64,000 bases of DNA from CAYNRG01 sp047973125 (GTDB taxonomy: Bacteria; Bacillota_I; Bacilli_A; Erysipelotrichales; Erysipelotrichaceae), in assembly GCA_047973125.1 (NCBI GenBank), contig JBKEBK010000004.1:1-64000 (forward strand), read 5' to 3'. Below, piece after piece: positions 53,493-63,445 of this stretch. How positions within the stretch are numbered: the first letter of the stretch is position 1; each line of letters opens with the position of its first letter. The position numbers and the translations under genes were made by a program. The notes beneath the pieces are model-generated. The model ran no database searches. It was not told the origin of the DNA and saw nothing but the letters and a program-made list of their open reading frames with translations.

Positions 53493-56400
53493 ATGAGTGT
53501 AAAGATTTGGGAAGAAGATGTAATAATTCCTACATATGAAGTTGGAGAACCAGATAAAAACCCAATGTTTCTTGAGAAAAGAGTCTATCAGGGAAGTTCT
53601 GGAAAAGTTTATCCATATCCTACAATTGAATCAATTTCAAATGAGAAAACTGATAAGGTTTATCGAGCAGTTTACTTAGAAAATGACTATTTAAAAATAA
53701 TGGTTTTACCAGAGCTTGGCGGAAGAATTCAGCGAGCAATTGATAAAACCAATGACTATGATTTTGTATACTATAACCATGTAATTAAGCCTGCCCTTGT
53801 AGGTCTTGTTGGACCATGGATTTCTGGGGGTATTGAATTTAACTGGCCTCAACACCATCGACCAACAACCTTTATGGAAGTTGAATATACCATTAAGGAA
53901 AATAATGATGGCAGTATGTCACTACTATTAAATGATGTTGATCAAATGTATGGAACAAAAGCTATCACATCATTTACACTTTTTCCAAGTAAAGCATACT
54001 TAGAAGTAAATGGTCAGTTATATAATGGCACCCCATTTGCGCAAACTTTTTTATGGTGGGCTAATCCTGCTGTCCTTGTTCATGATGAGACCCAATCAAT
54101 CTTTCCAAAAGATGTTCATAATGTTTATGATCATGGCAAAAGAGATGTATCTTCCTTTCCAATTGCCACCTCTTATTACTATAAACACGACTATAGTAAA
54201 GGGGTTGATATTTCAAGGTATAAAAATATTCCAGTTCCAACTTCTTACATGGCAGAAAAAAGTGACTTTGACTTTGTAGGAGGATACGACTATAAAAAAC
54301 AAGCCGGTATCTTACATGTTGCAGATCATCATATATCTCCTGGTAAAAAACAGTGGACATGGGGAAATGGAGAATTTGGACAAGCATGGGATCGTAACTT
54401 AACTGATGAAGACGGACCATATATTGAACTGATGACTGGTGTTTATACTGATAATCAACCAGACTTTACATGGCTTAAACCATATGAAGAGAAAACCTTT
54501 AAACAATACTTTATGCCCTATAAGGATGTTGGTGAAGTCAGCAATGCAACAATTAATGCAACTCTTCATACATCATATATAAGTAATCAATTAAAGATTG
54601 TCGTATACGCTACTGATACTTACAATGAATGTAATATTAAAGTTAATTTAAAAGGCGAAACCTTAGTAAATGAAATCGCAAATATTTCTCCTTATAAGAC
54701 CTTTTGTAAATCTTACTTATTAGAAAATATTGTAGAGAGTGATATTAAAGTTGAAATTATTCATCAAGATAAAACCTTAGTTGAATATCAAGCAAGTACT
54801 CCTACAATCGAGAAACTTGCTGATCCTGCTGTTGCTCCAAAGCATCCAAAAGAAGTAATGAGCATAGAGGAATTATATTTAATAGGTCAACATATTGAAC
54901 AATACCGCCATGCTACACTGCTTCCTGATATCTACTATGAAGAGGGGCTTCTGCGTGATGAGAATGATACCAGAATTAATACTGCCATGGGTTTTCTAAA
55001 CTTAAGAAGAGGAGTATTTAAAAAGGCTGAAGATTATTTTAATACAGCTTTTACTCGCCTTACAAAACTTAATCCTAATCCTTATAATAGTGAATGTATT
55101 TATGGCTTAGGTCTAACTTACTTCTATCAAGGAAAATATGATTTGGCCTTTGATAACTTCTATAAGGCAACATGGACAAGTGAACAACAAGAAATGTCAT
55201 TTTATTATCTTGCACTAATTAGTGCAAGAAAGTGTAAATGGGATGAAGCCTTAGACTTTATAAACAAGAGTCTAGTAAAAAATGCTCACCATATTAAAGC
55301 TAGAGGATTAAAGGGTAGTATCCTTAGAAAACTTAATGAAATTGAATCTGCAATCAAATGGAACAAAGAAACATTAGCTATAGATACCTTTGATTATTTA
55401 ACAAATATAGAAATGATTTTCTTAGATCAAAAAAATGCTAAAGAAAATCTATTAAAGTTATTAGGAAAAAATCAATTTCGCTTACTTGAGATAGCTTATC
55501 AATATGAAGATTATGGAATGTATCAAGAAGCTATTACAACATTAAATTATATTGAACAGATTGATGCTTTAGGATATTATCATCTTGGATACTCTTACTT
55601 AATGTTAGATGATAAGGCTACAGCAAAAGCTATGATGAGTAAAGCAAATGAGTGTGCTTCTAATACAACCTTTCCAAATCACTTAGAAGACATTAAGTGT
55701 TTAGAAGCGGCCATGAAGTTAAATGAAAAAGAAGCAAAGGCTTGCTATTACCTTGGAAATTTATACTACGATAAACTTCAACATGAAAAAGCAATTTCAT
55801 GTTGGGAAAAATCATATTCCCTGGATGATACTTTTGCCACAGTTCAGAGAAACCTCTCAATTGCCTACTATAACAAAAGAAATAACATCTCCCTTGCAAG
55901 ACAAATGATTGAGAATGCTTTTGAATTAAATAAGAGTGATGCGAGAGTATTCTTAGAAATGGATCAATTACATAAAAAACTTGGAGTTACCTTCCAAGAA
56001 AGATTAAATAATTTTATTAAAAATAAGAAGCTAATTACCATGCGTGATGATCTTTATATTGAATATGTAACATTATTAAATGAATGTAATCAAAGTGATC
56101 TAGCCTATGATGCAACTTGTAAATTTCACTTTACACCATGGGAAGGTGCTGAGGGTAAAATTACCACCCAGTATAAAATAGCCCTTTGTAATTTAGCCAT
56201 CAGCTCCCTTTTAGAAAAAGATTATGTGCGCGCTAAAGAATACATTGAGAAAGCTTTAGTATACCCAATAAACTTAGGCGAGGGTAAACTTGAAGGAACA
56301 AAGGATAATCATCTTTATTACTTCTTAGGACTTGCGTGTAATGGTCTAAATTTATTAGACGAAGCAAAAGCTAACTTTAAGAAAGCTACTTTAGGAGAAG

Positions 56401-56792
56401 AAGAAATTAAAGGAGTTCTATACTATTATGATCAGCCTGCTGATATGATTTTGTTTCAGGGATTAGCTCATATCATGTTAAATGATAAAGAGGCAGCTAA
56501 TCGTAAGTTTTATAAATTACTAGACTATGGTAAAAGACATTTAAATGATGAAATTAATCTTGATTTCTTTGCTGTATCTCTTCCTGACTTCTTAATTTAT
56601 GAAGTAGATCAAACTCAAAAAAATAAAGCCCACTGTAACTATGTTTTAGCTCTTGCATACATTGGTTTAAAGAATTATGAAGAAGCTGAGAAATATTTAA
56701 ATCAAACAATAGATATTGAATATCCTCATCAACATTCTCATCTTTACTTTGAATGGATGAAATTCTTTAAATTAGGTGATAGCCATGAGTAA
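53493..56792 (+). CDS. DUF5107-type (mutarotase-like) protein with long TPR array
   Basis: The protein has 1099 residues and no signal peptide, so it acts in the cytosol. Residues about 1-340 form a beta-sandwich domain of the galactose-mutarotase-like superfamily: YLKIMVLPELGGRIQRAIDK, then GPWISGGIEFNWPQHHRP and GIFNYPK-like segments such as QTFLWWANPAVLVHDETQ and WTWGNGEFGQAWDRNL. This is the DUF5107 pattern. From about residue 470 to the end the chain is a run of tetratricopeptide repeats (AEDYFNTAFTRL, YDLAFDNFYKA, EAITTLNYIEQ, EKAISCWEKSYSL, AKEYIEKAL). AAGGAGGTAAT precedes the start. It overlaps the next gene by eight bases. The catalytic activity, if any, is unknown; a carbohydrate-active enzyme is likely from context. 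Confidence 0.78.
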   Translation: MSVKIWEEDVIIPTYEVGEPDKNPMFLEKRVYQGSSGKVYPYPTIESISNEKTDKVYRAVYLENDYLKIMVLPELGGRIQRAIDKTNDYDFVYYNHVIKPALVGLVGPWISGGIEFNWPQHHRPTTFMEVEYTIKENNDGSMSLLLNDVDQMYGTKAITSFTLFPSKAYLEVNGQLYNGTPFAQTFLWWANPAVLVHDETQSIFPKDVHNVYDHGKRDVSSFPIATSYYYKHDYSKGVDISRYKNIPVPTSYMAEKSDFDFVGGYDYKKQAGILHVADHHISPGKKQWTWGNGEFGQAWDRNLTDEDGPYIELMTGVYTDNQPDFTWLKPYEEKTFKQYFMPYKDVGEVSNATINATLHTSYISNQLKIVVYATDTYNECNIKVNLKGETLVNEIANISPYKTFCKSYLLENIVESDIKVEIIHQDKTLVEYQASTPTIEKLADPAVAPKHPKEVMSIEELYLIGQHIEQYRHATLLPDIYYEEGLLRDENDTRINTAMGFLNLRRGVFKKAEDYFNTAFTRLTKLNPNPYNSECIYGLGLTYFYQGKYDLAFDNFYKATWTSEQQEMSFYYLALISARKCKWDEALDFINKSLVKNAHHIKARGLKGSILRKLNEIESAIKWNKETLAIDTFDYLTNIEMIFLDQKNAKENLLKLLGKNQFRLLEIAYQYEDYGMYQEAITTLNYIEQIDALGYYHLGYSYLMLDDKATAKAMMSKANECASNTTFPNHLEDIKCLEAAMKLNEKEAKACYYLGNLYYDKLQHEKAISCWEKSYSLDDTFATVQRNLSIAYYNKRNNISLARQMIENAFELNKSDARVFLEMDQLHKKLGVTFQERLNNFIKNKKLITMRDDLYIEYVTLLNECNQSDLAYDATCKFHFTPWEGAEGKITTQYKIALCNLAISSLLEKDYVRAKEYIEKALVYPINLGEGKLEGTKDNHLYYFLGLACNGLNLLDEAKANFKKATLGEEEIKGVLYYYDQPADMILFQGLAHIMLNDKEAANRKFYKLLDYGKRHLNDEINLDFFAVSLPDFLIYEVDQTQKNKAHCNYVLALAYIGLKNYEEAEKYLNQTIDIEYPHQHSHLYFEWMKFFKLGDSHE

Positions 56793-58797
56793 AGAATTTA
56801 TCTATTCGCTTCGCCTTGGTGTTGATCCTGTTACTTGGGATCAAGAAAAACAAGAGGTTTTAAATAAGTTTATTGTCGATGCTAAAATTGATGACATTAA
56901 TGTCATTATAAATAGTGAAGAGCTAAATCACGGGCATATTCCTCTTGATGAAATTGATGAGTGGTTAGAAGTAAGTAAAAGAATTAGAGATGATATTAAA
57001 AATTTAAACGCCACAGTATCACTTAATCCATGGACAACAATTCAGCACTGTGATCGCGGAAGAGTAATGCATGATTTAAAGTTTGATCAAATGGTCGATT
57101 ATCAAGGAAAAAAAGCAGAGATAATCGTATGTCCAAGTGATCTAAAGTGGCAAGCATATATCGCAGAAACATTCGCAAAATACGCCTCAATTAAACCAGA
57201 GAAAATCTGGTTAGATGATGACTTTAGACATTTTAATCATCTTCCAGTAAACTGGGGATGTTTCTGCGAGTCACACATGGCAATCTATGAAAAAGAATTA
57301 GGATATAAAATAAGTAGAGAAGACTTTGTAAAAGAAGTATTAAAAGAAAATGCAGTTACAAAGGAGCGCTTAGTATATCTTAATCAAGCTCAAAAAGAAA
57401 TGGAGACCATAGCCAAAAAAATCAATGAAGCTGTATCAAAAGAATCAAAAGATACAATCCTTGGTCTTATGAGTTCAGAACCATTTTGGCATCAAGTTGA
57501 AAATAGAAATTGGAAGTGTCTTTTAAGTAATCTTTGCTCACCATTTAAAAAGACAAGTCGACCACACTTACCTTCATATAATGAGAAAGCTGGACTAATT
57601 TATATCCGTGATTTTAATCGCGTAACCAGGGTTGTTGCTGATATGATTGGTAGTGATGGATCATTTTTTCCCGAGTTAGAAAACTACATGTATTCTCCAT
57701 ACGCTAAATCTAATGCCTTTACTCAACTTCAGCTTGAAACCTGTGCTTGTATTGGTGCTGATGGTATTCTCTTTAATTTTTATGATATGATGGGAAATGG
57801 TGTAGTCAATGAATATCAACATCAGGAAATACTTGCTAAAAGTAAACCATTACTAAATTATTTAGTAAATAATAAAATTAACATAGATAATCTTGATGGC
57901 ATTAAAGTTCTTTATGCTCAAGATAGTGTAAAAACTCGTCATTTAAAATCAAGCAAACTTCAAGATTTACTCCCTAAAGAATTTGAATGGTTACCTCTTT
58001 TAGCATCTTATTCTATTGCATGTCGACCAATGGAAATATATAGAGCTATTAATTTAAATAATGAGGTAATGGCAATAAGTGATCAAGTTTTAAGAAATTT
58101 AAGTAATGATGAAATTATCACACTCTTTACAAATAATATCATCTTACTTGATGGCGAGTGCGTTAAGATTCTTTTTGAAAGAGAATTACAATATCTTATA
58201 AAAGCCAAGTCATACAATTTAATACCACCACATACTGGAAGACAAACCTATGAAGAAGTAATAAGTGATGAATTAATATGTAATGTAAGACACGCCAGAA
58301 TGACTATGATGCAACAATGTGGTAATTACTATGATATTGAATATGAAGAAGGCGTAAATGTTATCACTAAAACCTTTGATGATTATCGTAAGGTTATTGG
58401 AAATGGTACAGCCTCATCAAATAACTTCTTTATTTTACCAATTGATTACCATGATGATGATGGATGGACAGGACAGTATATCAACTATAAAGCTGAGATC
58501 TTAAAGAAATTCTTAAAAGATAACACTAGTATTCCAATGATAAATAATACCTGTGTTGTCCAATTAATAATGGAGAAGGACTCTATACTAATTACTAATT
58601 TCTCCCTTGATCCCTTTAACAATATAAATATTCATCTTCCAAGTTTAAGTGATGGCACATACGATTTTAAAATAACAACAAGATATGAAACTCTAAGTTA
58701 TAAGCTAGAATGTAAGAATCATACAATTTGTATTCCATATTCACTTAGAATGTTTGAAACAATATTTATAGAAGTTAAAAGTACTACTAAAGATTAA
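56785..58797 (+). CDS. Unassigned probable glycoside hydrolase, cytosolic
   Basis: The protein has 670 residues and no signal peptide. The N-terminal half looks like a TIM barrel: ATVSLNPWTTIQHCDRGR, then KIWLDDDFRHFNHLPVNWGCFCESHM, ILGLMSSEPFWHQVENRNW and GADGILFNFYDMMGNGVV. The acidic cluster WLDDDFRH and the aromatic segments resemble active-site strands of retaining glycosidases of clan A. A middle domain (about 360-480) resembles the trimerisation/amidotransferase-like domain of GH42-type enzymes, and a small beta domain ends the chain. I cannot place it in a numbered family. ATG 56785 follows AGGTGAT inside the upstream gene, so it is translationally coupled to the DUF5107-TPR gene and both should act on the same substrate. 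Confidence 0.6.
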   Translation: MSKEFIYSLRLGVDPVTWDQEKQEVLNKFIVDAKIDDINVIINSEELNHGHIPLDEIDEWLEVSKRIRDDIKNLNATVSLNPWTTIQHCDRGRVMHDLKFDQMVDYQGKKAEIIVCPSDLKWQAYIAETFAKYASIKPEKIWLDDDFRHFNHLPVNWGCFCESHMAIYEKELGYKISREDFVKEVLKENAVTKERLVYLNQAQKEMETIAKKINEAVSKESKDTILGLMSSEPFWHQVENRNWKCLLSNLCSPFKKTSRPHLPSYNEKAGLIYIRDFNRVTRVVADMIGSDGSFFPELENYMYSPYAKSNAFTQLQLETCACIGADGILFNFYDMMGNGVVNEYQHQEILAKSKPLLNYLVNNKINIDNLDGIKVLYAQDSVKTRHLKSSKLQDLLPKEFEWLPLLASYSIACRPMEIYRAINLNNEVMAISDQVLRNLSNDEIITLFTNNIILLDGECVKILFERELQYLIKAKSYNLIPPHTGRQTYEEVISDELICNVRHARMTMMQQCGNYYDIEYEEGVNVITKTFDDYRKVIGNGTASSNNFFILPIDYHDDDGWTGQYINYKAEILKKFLKDNTSIPMINNTCVVQLIMEKDSILITNFSLDPFNNINIHLPSLSDGTYDFKITTRYETLSYKLECKNHTICIPYSLRMFETIFIEVKSTTKD

Positions 58798-58800
58798 AAA

Positions 58801-58842
58801 AATACCCTATAAAACAATCTAAACTGTTCTTATAGGGTATTT
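58801..58842. terminator. Bidirectional terminator
   Basis: AATACCCTATAA and TTATAGGGTATT form a 12-bp stem with an extra AACA/TGTT pairing inside the loop. A T run follows on the plus strand and on the minus strand, serving the convergent hydrolase and divIC units. Confidence 0.8.
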
Positions 58843-58846
58843 TAAT

Positions 58847-59176
58847 TTATTTATCCTTAGTAGGAAGATAGAATATTTCTTCCCCTTCTTTAGTTAACAT
58901 ATAATTACCACGAGCATAGCTCTTTACATAATTGGGATCTTTAAGTTTTTCTTTCTGTGATATCAAAAAGTCATTCTCTTCTTGAACTTCTTTTAACTTA
59001 CTTTTTGCATCATCTAAGTTATTCTTTAAGTAAGCCATTGTATTTATTTCATCAATAACCCCTTTAAATAACCAAATTGAAAAGGCAATAAGTCCCAGAC
59101 ATAAAAACAAAGTAAAAGGAGTTCTTCTTCTTTTCTTTCTTACTTTTTTAACTACTCTCTTTTTTTCATCACTCAT
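58847..59176 (-). CDS. divIC: FtsB/DivIC-family septum formation initiator
   Basis: The protein has 109 residues. A strongly basic cytosolic N terminus (KKRVVKKVRKKRRR) is followed by one membrane helix (about 20-40), a coiled coil (about 45-78; LKNNLDDAKSKLKEVQEENDFL) and the family ending LKDPNYVKSYARGNYMLTKEGEEIFYLP. DivIC acts with FtsL and DivIB in the divisome. Its position after rqcP matches the Bacillota gene order. GGGAG precedes ATG 59176. Confidence 0.9.
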   Translation of the reverse strand: MSDEKKRVVKKVRKKRRRTPFTLFLCLGLIAFSIWLFKGVIDEINTMAYLKNNLDDAKSKLKEVQEENDFLISQKEKLKDPNYVKSYARGNYMLTKEGEEIFYLPTKDK

Positions 59177-59233
59177 AAACTATACTCCCTGTTGCTTCTT
59201 AATTATACTTTTTTATATTGTCATATGCAATAA

Positions 59234-59494
59234 TTAATCATCTAAGTAATGCTCACTTACCACCTCATACATCATTTGAGCATCATGCTTACTTGCTTGT
59301 TGAGTAATTTCTAAAACCCTAAAACTCATAACTTTTCTTCCAAAAGTAATTGTAATAATGTCTAAAGGTTCAATATTAGTTGATGGTTTTGCTAATTTGT
59401 CATTAACTAAAATTCTCTGATGAATTGCCAACTCTTTAGATACACTTCTTCTTTTTAAAATTCTAGAAACCTTTAAAAACTTATCAACTCTCAT
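59234..59494 (-). CDS. rqcP: RqcP (YabO) S4-domain ribosome quality control protein
   Basis: The protein has 86 residues and consists almost wholly of an S4 RNA-binding domain: MRVDKFLKVSRILKRRSVSKELAIHQRILVNDKLAKPSTNIEPLDIITI in pattern. RqcP works with RqcH to add alanine tails to nascent chains on obstructed 50S subunits. The gene overlaps mfd by 11 bases with AAGGGGAT inside the mfd end. The mfd-rqcP order is conserved in Bacillota. The length and start are typical. Confidence 0.93.
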   Translation of the reverse strand: MRVDKFLKVSRILKRRSVSKELAIHQRILVNDKLAKPSTNIEPLDIITITFGRKVMSFRVLEITQQASKHDAQMMYEVVSEHYLDD

Positions 59495-62400
59495 TTCTTA
59501 TCATCCCCTTACTTTTTTTAATTATTTCAATAATATTTTCTAATTTATTTTCAATATTATTAAAATGAATTTCAATTCTTTTATTGATATATTTTATTTC
59601 AATCTGATCATTTAATTGATTAATTGTCTCAAATAATTTCACACCATCAATTATACTACTAAATTCTTCAGAGAAATATAATATAGTTCCTTTAGTAGTA
59701 TTAATAAGCTTATAACAATCATCCTCTAATAATATTTCTAACCAACGCTTATTAAATACCTCTTTAACACTTTTTAAAGGTGCACCATGCTCATCCTTTA
59801 TTTTATCAAGATAATTAAACAAAGAATCTTCATCCTTAATCTTATCAATTTCTTTATACATTTTTATTTTATCATAATCATAAGGAGCATACTCCTTTGG
59901 GATATAAGCCTCTACATCTATTTTTAAAGGAACTCTTGCTTTTTCTTCTTTTATAGCTATACCCTTTTTCTTTTGTATTGAAGCCTCTAACATTTCCATA
60001 TACATATCAATTCCAACCGTATCAATAAAGCCTGACTGCTCAGGTCCTAAAATATCTCCTGCCCCTCTTATTGTTAGATCTCTCATTGCTATTTGATAAC
60101 CACTACCAAGTGATGCAAAGTTTTTGATGGCCTGTAATCTTTTCTGTGCTAACTCACTAATTTCACTCTGCTTTGGAATCATTAAATAGGCATAAGCTAA
60201 TCTTTCTGATCTTCCTACCCTTCCTTTAATTTGATAAAGTTGCGATAACCCAAAATTTTGAGCATTATCAATAATAATAGTATTAGCATTTGGTATGTCA
60301 ATACCCGTTTCTATTATTGTTGTACATACTAAAACATCTATTTCATGATTATTAAATTTAACCATTGTATCTTCAATTGAATCTTTATTCATTTTACCAG
60401 AAACAACTTGAATTCTTAAATCACTTATTTGACTCTTTAACTTTCTTACTATTTGATAATTCTCAGTTGTATTATTTGATAAGTAAAATACTTGACCATC
60501 TCTTGAGAGTTCCTTCTCTATTACCTCCTTAATTAAGCCATCTTTTTTCTCTACAATATTAACATTTACACTATGGCGATTATTAGGAGGAGTATTTAAA
60601 AGTGAAAGCTGTCTTAAACCAATTAAAGACATCTGTAAAGTTCTAGGAATTGGTGTAGCAGAAAGTGATAAAACATCAACATTTTTTCTTATTGCTTGAA
60701 TTTTAACCTTATGTTCAACTCCAAATCTTTGTTCCTCATCAATTACAAGTAAGCCCAAATCTTTAAAGTTTACATCATTTCCCAGTAATCGATGCGTACC
60801 TATTAAAATATCAACTTTACCTTCTTTACAATTCTTTATAATCTCCTTTTGTTTCTTTACGCTAACAAAACGATTAATGACTTCAATAATTATTGGATAG
60901 TCTTTAAATCTTTCTTTAAATGTATTAAAGTGTTGCATTGAAAGAATAGTTGTTGGACATAAAAATGCCACCTGTTTTGACTCCATTACCGCTTTAAATG
61001 CTGCACAAATAGCAACCTCTGTTTTACCAAAGCCCACATCACCACATAGTAAACGATCCATTGATGAAGCACTTTCCATGTCCTTTTTTATTTCTATTAA
61101 TGCTTTTGCTTGATCATCTGTAAGCTCATATTCAAATGCATCCTCGAATTTTTTTTGATCTATTGTATCTTCTTTAAAAGCATGGCCATTCTCAGTATTT
61201 CTAAGAGCATATAATTCTACTAATCTCTCAGCTAAATCATCAACATTATCCTGTAGTTTTTGCTTAGTTTTCTCCCACTCCTTAGAACCTAACTTATGAA
61301 GTTTTGGACTTGCTCCTTGCCCTGAAATAAACTTTCTTATCAGTCTAAACTGCTCAAGAGGTACCATAAGCTCTGCATTACCTCGATAAATTATTCTTAA
61401 GAAATCTTTTTTAATTTTAAATACTTCTTTAGTAACAATACCCATGTATTGTCCAACACCATGTTGATTATGAACTACATAATCCAGTTTATTTAATTCT
61501 TCATAACTACTAATTACTTCAGCATTTTTAAACTTATCTGCATACTTCTCTTTAAGTTTTCTCTTGCCATATAAATCATTAGATCCAATAACTAATAACT
61601 TATCATCTTTTGCATAAAATCCCTCATAAATAAAGTCAAAAACAAGGTTTATACCCTTACTAAATTCATTGTCTATTACCAGATTATAAACAATATTCTC
61701 TTTCTGTAACACTTCCATAACACTTGTAAGATCACCTTTATTTAATACCAAGACAATTTTATCATCATCATAATTACTTAGAAGATAATTTATTAGCTGA
61801 TGAAGAGGATATTTAGGTAAGTCCAACTCAAAAATAGCTGACTTATTATCAAGAAATTTCTCTGTTTTAATAACATCATACTTTTCAATAGTTCGATTAA
61901 AATCAAGGGCAGTACTAAAATTTAAAACCATTTTCTTCTCTTGATTCATTTCTTGAATGTATTCAATATTAGACTTCATATTATTTCTAATATACTCATC
62001 ACACTCACCCTTAAAACTACAAATTAATTTAAAATTTGAAATATAGTCTAATATTGAAGCACTCTTTTTAATAAATGGAAAATAAATATATTGATTAGAT
62101 AAGCGATTATTATTTTTTAAAAGTTCTAAATCCATTTCAATTTCACTAGAGACAAGATCTTCCTTACTCATTTGTAGTCTAACACCATTCTCAATATCTT
62201 TAACATCCTCATCACTAAAGATAATATCACTAGCACAGATTATTCTTACATTATTTATGTTCTCAATTGATCTTTGACTTTCAATATCAAAGAAACATAA
62301 TCTCTCAATTTCTTGATCAAAAAACTCAATTCTAATTGGGTTTTTATAATTAATTGAGAAGATATCAAAAACACCACCCCGCATGGCAAATGTTAGTGGC

Positions 62401-62888
62401 TTATCAATATGAGAGACTTTAGTATACCCGCTTTTTATTAATGATAGCTTTAAATTTTCAATAGATATCGTATCATTCAAAGCTAAATTTAAACAATGAT
62501 CATTAAATACAGAAGGTAAAGGAAGCTGTCTTGTAATAGCTGTTGCATGGGTGATAATAATCTGAGCTTTTTTGCTTAAGAACAAATCCATTAACTCCAC
62601 CCTTTGAGCCATCATTTCAGGACTTGATGCAATTGAATCTACCCTTAGTGAATCTTCACTTGCAAAAAGGACACACTCTTCTTCATTAAAAAGCGACAAA
62701 AGACGCTCATATAATCTTTGAGCGCTATATAGTGATGGTTTTATAACCACAATGCTTTGTTTATTCTTATAAAAATTTATCCCAATCATTAAAGCTTCTT
62801 GGATAATAGATGATACTGCTTTATCATCTTTACTATTTAAGTCCCATAAGCCTTTGTTTTTAACAAGAGAATTTAATATTTTCTCCAT
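59484..62888 (-). CDS. mfd: Transcription-repair coupling factor Mfd
   Basis: The protein has 1134 residues, full length. It removes stalled RNA polymerase at lesions and recruits UvrA. The N-terminal UvrB-like region (about 1-450) includes FAMRGGVFDIFSINYKNPIRIEFFDQEIE. The RNA polymerase-interacting domain follows (LDYVVHNQHGVGQYMGI). The SF2 helicase motor has Walker A LCGDVGFGKTEVA, the DEEQ box VIDEEQRFGVEHK, LSATPIPRTLQMS and motif VI-type QIKGRVGRSERLAYAYL. The C-terminal TRCF domain closes the chain. Its ATG overlaps the pth stop by one base (TAATG). Upstream pth and downstream rqcP match the usual Bacillota cluster. Confidence 0.97.
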   Translation of the reverse strand: MEKILNSLVKNKGLWDLNSKDDKAVSSIIQEALMIGINFYKNKQSIVVIKPSLYSAQRLYERLLSLFNEEECVLFASEDSLRVDSIASSPEMMAQRVELMDLFLSKKAQIIITHATAITRQLPLPSVFNDHCLNLALNDTISIENLKLSLIKSGYTKVSHIDKPLTFAMRGGVFDIFSINYKNPIRIEFFDQEIERLCFFDIESQRSIENINNVRIICASDIIFSDEDVKDIENGVRLQMSKEDLVSSEIEMDLELLKNNNRLSNQYIYFPFIKKSASILDYISNFKLICSFKGECDEYIRNNMKSNIEYIQEMNQEKKMVLNFSTALDFNRTIEKYDVIKTEKFLDNKSAIFELDLPKYPLHQLINYLLSNYDDDKIVLVLNKGDLTSVMEVLQKENIVYNLVIDNEFSKGINLVFDFIYEGFYAKDDKLLVIGSNDLYGKRKLKEKYADKFKNAEVISSYEELNKLDYVVHNQHGVGQYMGIVTKEVFKIKKDFLRIIYRGNAELMVPLEQFRLIRKFISGQGASPKLHKLGSKEWEKTKQKLQDNVDDLAERLVELYALRNTENGHAFKEDTIDQKKFEDAFEYELTDDQAKALIEIKKDMESASSMDRLLCGDVGFGKTEVAICAAFKAVMESKQVAFLCPTTILSMQHFNTFKERFKDYPIIIEVINRFVSVKKQKEIIKNCKEGKVDILIGTHRLLGNDVNFKDLGLLVIDEEQRFGVEHKVKIQAIRKNVDVLSLSATPIPRTLQMSLIGLRQLSLLNTPPNNRHSVNVNIVEKKDGLIKEVIEKELSRDGQVFYLSNNTTENYQIVRKLKSQISDLRIQVVSGKMNKDSIEDTMVKFNNHEIDVLVCTTIIETGIDIPNANTIIIDNAQNFGLSQLYQIKGRVGRSERLAYAYLMIPKQSEISELAQKRLQAIKNFASLGSGYQIAMRDLTIRGAGDILGPEQSGFIDTVGIDMYMEMLEASIQKKKGIAIKEEKARVPLKIDVEAYIPKEYAPYDYDKIKMYKEIDKIKDEDSLFNYLDKIKDEHGAPLKSVKEVFNKRWLEILLEDDCYKLINTTKGTILYFSEEFSSIIDGVKLFETINQLNDQIEIKYINKRIEIHFNNIENKLENIIEIIKKSKGMIRNES

Positions 62889-63445
62889 TATAAATTAAAC
62901 CTATTCATAACTTCATCAATTGGATGTTTAAAGAAATATATAATTGCATCAGAGGTATGTTGTAATGAATTTTGATATTTATCACGATCCTCTTTAGCAA
63001 CCCTTCCTAAAACATAATCAACAATTGGTATTAAAGGATTTTTATCAATTCCAATTCTAATTCGATTTATTTCTTGAGTATTAAGATGACTTTGAATACT
63101 GGCCATCCCTTTTTGCCCGCCAGCACTTCCTTTTTTTCTTATTCTAATTCGATTTATTGCAAGATCTAAATCATCATGGACAATTAGTAAATCATTTAGA
63201 TCTAATTTATAAAAATCAACGATTGCTCTTACTGCAATTCCTGAATTATTCATATAAGTTAAGGGCTTTACTAGAATTATTTTCTCTTGTTGATAATTAA
63301 AGCTTGCAAGTGTTGCATTAAATTTTTCTTGCGTAAAACTTACATTCATTTCCCTTGCAACCAAATCAATAGCATCAAAACCAGCATTATGCCTGGTATT
63401 TTCATACTCTTTCCCAGGATTTCCTAGCCCTACTATTATCTTCAT
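62888..63445 (-). CDS. pth: Peptidyl-tRNA hydrolase
   Basis: The protein has 185 residues. It recycles peptidyl-tRNA released from ribosomes. The catalytic motifs are GLGNPGKEYENTRHNAGFDAID (catalytic His in TRHN), VKPLTYMNNSGIA (Asn), LIVHDDLDLAINRIRIRKKGSAGGQKGMASIQSHL (Asp) and NRIRIGIDKN. All are present in the expected order. The start ATG overlaps the upstream YfhO stop (ATGA), and it is coupled to mfd downstream. Confidence 0.97.
   Translation of the reverse strand: MKIIVGLGNPGKEYENTRHNAGFDAIDLVAREMNVSFTQEKFNATLASFNYQQEKIILVKPLTYMNNSGIAVRAIVDFYKLDLNDLLIVHDDLDLAINRIRIRKKGSAGGQKGMASIQSHLNTQEINRIRIGIDKNPLIPIVDYVLGRVAKEDRDKYQNSLQHTSDAIIYFFKHPIDEVMNRFNL

Noticed and set aside
54061..54420. 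Minus-strand frame of 119 codons inside the DUF5107-TPR gene
   Set aside because: There is no ribosome binding site and no recognisable composition; it is fully covered by a strong coding region on the other strand.
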